Origin: Arthrobacter sp. SDTb3-6 | Lineage (GTDB): Bacteria; Actinomycetota; Actinomycetes; Actinomycetales; Micrococcaceae | Assembly (NCBI RefSeq): GCF_013376095.1 | Contig: NZ_JAAMFN010000018.1 | Span: 23,660-87,659 of the forward strand | Reading direction: 5' to 3' | DNA: 64,000 bases | Shown here: positions 61,645-64,000 of the stretch, in pieces | How the letters are laid out: every line of letters begins with the position of its first letter | Numbering within the stretch: the stretch's first letter is position 1 | Notes under the pieces: model-generated | Databases searched by the model: none | What the model was told of the DNA's origin: nothing | What the model saw: only the letters and a program-made list of their open reading frames with translations | Made by a program: the position numbers and the translations under genes

Positions 61645-62814
61645 GTGGACCTGTTTGAATACCAGGCGCGCGACATGTTTGAGGCTCACGGCGTTCCCGT
61701 GTTGGCCGGCATCGTGGCGCACACCCCTGAAGAAGCAAAGGCAGCAGCCGAGAAGATTGGCGGCGTCACCGTTGTCAAGGCGCAGGTGAAGGTCGGTGGC
61801 CGCGGCAAGGCCGGCGGCGTCAAGGTAGCCAAGACCGCCGATGAGGCGTTCGAGCACGCCACCGCCATTCTCGGCATGGACATCAAGGGCCACACCGTCA
61901 ACACGGTCATGATCGCCCAGGGCGCAGACATCGCCGAGGAGTTCTACTTCTCCGTGCTGCTGGACCGCGCCAACCGCAACTACCTGGCCATGTGCTCGGT
62001 GGAAGGCGGCATGGAAATTGAAGAGCTGGCCGTGGAGCGCCCCGAGGCCCTGGCCAAGGTTGCCGTCGACCCGGCCGTCGGCATCGATGCGGCCAAGGCC
62101 GACGAGATTGTCGCCACCGCGGGCTTCCCCGCGGAAATCGCCCCGAAGGTGGCCGCCACCATCATCAAGCTGTGGGACGTCTTCAAGAAGGAAGACGCGA
62201 CGCTCGTTGAGGTCAACCCGCTGGTGCGCACCGGCGCCGGCGACATCCTGGCCCTGGACGGCAAGGTCTCCCTCGACGAGAACGCCGACTTCCGCCACCC
62301 GCACCACCTCGAGCTTGAGGACGCCGCTGCGGCCGACCCGCTTGAGGCCAAGGCGAAGGCCGCCGGCCTGAACTACGTCAAGCTCGACGGCGAAGTCGGC
62401 GTCATCGGAAACGGCGCCGGCCTGGTCATGTCCACCCTGGACGTCGTTGCGTACGCCGGCGAGAACCACGGCAACGTCAAGCCCGCCAACTTCCTGGACA
62501 TTGGCGGTGGAGCGTCCGCCGAGGTCATGGCCAACGGCCTGGACGTCATCCTCAACGACCCGCAGGTCAAGAGCGTTTTTGTCAACGTCTTCGGCGGCAT
62601 CACCGCCTGTGACGCCGTTGCCAAGGGCATTGTCGGCGCTCTCGCCGAGCTGGGCGCGGCTGCCAACAAGCCGCTGGTCGTCCGCCTCGACGGCAACAAC
62701 GTTGAAGAAGGCCGCCGCATCCTCAACGAGGCCAACCACCCGTTGGTCACCCTGGCCGCCACGATGGACGAGGGCGCCGACAAGGCCGCCGAGCTCGCCA
62801 ACGCAGCTCGCTGA
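61645..62814 (+). CDS. sucC: Succinate-CoA ligase (ADP-forming), beta subunit
   Basis: 389 residues, the usual length. ATP-grasp domain starting [19 protein letters not shown], glycine-rich [10 protein letters not shown], and C-terminal CoA-ligase domain with NIFGGI-type [17 protein letters not shown] 61645 chosen because AAGGA lies 9 nt upstream and the family begins MDLFEYQ; an upstream ATG at 61543 is out of family. With sucD it interconverts succinyl-CoA and succinate in the TCA cycle while making ATP. Confidence 0.95.
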   Translation: MDLFEYQARDMFEAHGVPVLAGIVAHTPEEAKAAAEKIGGVTVVKAQVKVGGRGKAGGVKVAKTADEAFEHATAILGMDIKGHTVNTVMIAQGADIAEEFYFSVLLDRANRNYLAMCSVEGGMEIEELAVERPEALAKVAVDPAVGIDAAKADEIVATAGFPAEIAPKVAATIIKLWDVFKKEDATLVEVNPLVRTGAGDILALDGKVSLDENADFRHPHHLELEDAAAADPLEAKAKAAGLNYVKLDGEVGVIGNGAGLVMSTLDVVAYAGENHGNVKPANFLDIGGGASAEVMANGLDVILNDPQVKSVFVNVFGGITACDAVAKGIVGALAELGAAANKPLVVRLDGNNVEEGRRILNEANHPLVTLAATMDEGADKAAELANAAR

Positions 62815-62844
62815 GCTCGCCGCACGAGATCTAAGGAAAAATAC

Positions 62845-63747
62845 ATGTCTATCTTCTTGAACAAAGACTCCAAGGTCATCGTCCAGGGCATCACCGGCGG
62901 CGAGGGCACCAAGCACACCGCCCTGATGCTCAAGGCCGGCACCCAGGTTGTTGGCGGCGTGAACGCACGCAAGGCCGGCACCACGGTCCTCCACGGCGAG
63001 GTTGAACTGCCCGTGTTCGGCACCGTGAAGGAAGCCGTTGCCGAGACCGGCGCCGACGTCTCCATCGTGTTCGTCCCCCCGGCGTTCACCAAGGACGCCG
63101 TGGTCGAGGCCATCGAGGCCGCCGTGCCGCTGGTCGTCGTCATCACCGAAGGCGTGCCCGTGCAGGACTCGGCCGAGTTCTGGGCCCTGGCCCAGTCCAA
63201 GGTTGACGCCGACGGCAAGCAGGCCACCCGCATCATCGGCCCGAACTGCCCCGGCATCATCACCCCCGGCGAGGCACTGGTCGGCATCACGCCGAACAAC
63301 ATCACCGGCAAGGGCCCCATCGGCCTGGTGTCCAAGTCCGGAACCCTGACCTACCAGATGATGTACGAACTGCGTGACCTGGGCTTCTCCACCGCCATCG
63401 GCATCGGTGGCGACCCCGTCATCGGCACCACCCACATCGACGCCCTGGCCGCGTTCGAGGCGGACCCGGAGACCAAGGCCATCGTCATGATCGGTGAGAT
63501 CGGCGGTGACGCTGAAGAGCGTGCAGCCGAGTACATCAAGGCCAACGTCACCAAGCCCGTTGTCGGCTACGTGGCAGGCTTCACCGCCCCCGAGGGCAAG
63601 ACCATGGGCCACGCAGGCGCCATCGTCTCCGGCTCCGCGGGAACAGCACAGGCCAAGAAGGAAGCCCTTGAGGCTGCCGGCGTCAAGGTCGGCAAGACGC
63701 CGTCTGAGACCGCCGCCCTGCTGCGCGAAGTGTACGCGGCACTGTAA
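62845..63747 (+). CDS. sucD: Succinate-CoA ligase (ADP-forming), alpha subunit
   Basis: 300 residues. [21 protein letters not shown] start, CoA-binding Rossmann domain, and [21 protein letters not shown] (in part) holding the phosphorylated histidine. 30 nt after sucC, with AAGGAAAAATAC as RBS. Followed by a strong terminator. Confidence 0.96.
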   Translation: MSIFLNKDSKVIVQGITGGEGTKHTALMLKAGTQVVGGVNARKAGTTVLHGEVELPVFGTVKEAVAETGADVSIVFVPPAFTKDAVVEAIEAAVPLVVVITEGVPVQDSAEFWALAQSKVDADGKQATRIIGPNCPGIITPGEALVGITPNNITGKGPIGLVSKSGTLTYQMMYELRDLGFSTAIGIGGDPVIGTTHIDALAAFEADPETKAIVMIGEIGGDAEERAAEYIKANVTKPVVGYVAGFTAPEGKTMGHAGAIVSGSAGTAQAKKEALEAAGVKVGKTPSETAALLREVYAAL

Positions 63748-63757
63748 TTCAGCCCCG

Positions 63758-63806
63758 AAGCGCGGCCGCTGCACCCGTTTGTTCGGTGTGGCGGCCGCGC
63801 TTTTTT
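63758..63806 (+). terminator. Rho-independent terminator after sucCD
   Basis: A 12-bp perfect stem AAGCGCGGCCGC (63758-63769) with its complement (63791-63802), 21-nt loop, followed by TTTT. Confidence 0.9.
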
Positions 63807-63882
63807 GTCAGGCCGGTTCCTGTGGCCCCGGCCCGCAAACGGGCCACGGTGCCCTGCGCAACAGCAATGAAGGAGACCGCAA

Positions 63883-64000
63883 GTGAGGAAGATCCCGTGG
63901 CGGAAGGTGGCGGTGGTTGCCGTCGTGGTGCCGATGTTGGCACTGAGTGCGTGTTCAAGCAGTGGCGGGCGGCCGGCTGGCAGTGCCGCAGCCGGTGGCG
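63883..64000 (+). CDS. Lipoprotein, N-terminal part only (likely transporter binding protein)
   Basis: Only 39 residues before the right edge: MRKIPWRKVAVVAVVVPMLALSACSSSGG. A classic lipoprotein signal with lipobox LSAC. GTG 63883 has AAGGAG 7 nt upstream. Extracellular substrate-binding proteins look like this, but the function cannot be decided from this fragment. Confidence 0.75.
   Translation, partial: MRKIPWRKVAVVAVVVPMLALSACSSSGGRPAGSAAAGG

Noticed and set aside
61549..63774. A 741-residue minus-strand open frame across sucC and sucD
   Set aside because: Codon-bias shadow of two well-identified genes; no start signal or recognisable domain.

Overview
The window is a stretch of high-GC actinobacterial chromosome that most resembles Micrococcaceae (Arthrobacter and relatives). 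The grounds are protein families and signals rather than a database match: lone groEL under two CIRCE operators, DUF3263, DUF3027, LytR_C and DUF6457 genes, a WXG100 protein, an XPB helicase paired with a helicase-associated protein, a remnant of a mycothiol-type maleylpyruvate isomerase, an IdeR/DtxR regulator, two c-di-AMP riboswitches ahead of wall hydrolases, and frequent GTG/TTG starts. Gene density is high, most stop/start junctions are tight, and no insertion sequence, phage, integrase, rRNA operon or CRISPR array is visible.

Layout. 1-5.1 kb: a LysR regulator (cut by the left edge) divergent from a four-gene catabolic operon (3-hydroxyisobutyrate-type dehydrogenase, aldehyde dehydrogenase, class III CoA transferase, crotonase-fold protein lacking both catalytic glutamates). 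5.3-12.1 kb: MacB-like ABC exporter pair, FemAB-type peptidoglycan bridge enzyme, ThrE-type Thr/Ser exporter, siderophore-interacting flavoprotein, uracil-DNA glycosylase. 12.2-19.7 kb: DUF3263 protein, LytR_C protein, TM2 protein with a repeat-rich tail, groEL, RNase HI fused to an NTF2-like domain, orphan WXG100 protein, and a sensor kinase/response regulator pair. 19.9-28.3 kb: TetR regulator with a decayed isomerase remnant, methyltransferase, XPB helicase with its partner, cold-shock protein, DUF3027 and an NTF2-like protein. 28.3-32.8 kb: serC, a DtxR-type regulator, and M23 and NlpC/P60 wall hydrolases each behind its own c-di-AMP riboswitch.

33-50.7 kb: molybdenum-cofactor genes (mobA, DUF6457, a divergent moeA), an alpha/beta hydrolase, an MFS/TetR divergent pair with a palindromic operator, a stand-alone LigD-type polymerase domain, a sugar porter, a seven-gene Mrp/Mbh-like cation antiporter operon without a full MrpA, AsnC/ornithine cyclodeaminase, and a divergent FdhF/YdeP-type molybdoenzyme with fdhD. 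50.7-64 kb: cystine-type ABC importer, ABC exporter, NUDIX, YnfA, tRNA-Arg(CCT), inositol-phosphatase-family protein, pcrA, a lipoprotein, sucCD, and the start of another lipoprotein.

Themes: cell-wall maintenance under c-di-AMP control, molybdenum-dependent formate-type oxidation, ion and solute transport, and DNA repair (ung, XPB, PolDom, pcrA). The most notable non-coding signals are a dispersed palindromic element built on CGGTTGCAACCG (three sites), a perfect 17-bp-arm hairpin at 27.7 kb, and several clear operator palindromes next to regulator genes. Starts were chosen by ribosome-binding sites, promoter distance and domain boundaries; all functional calls come from reading motifs and recalled family features, not from searches.
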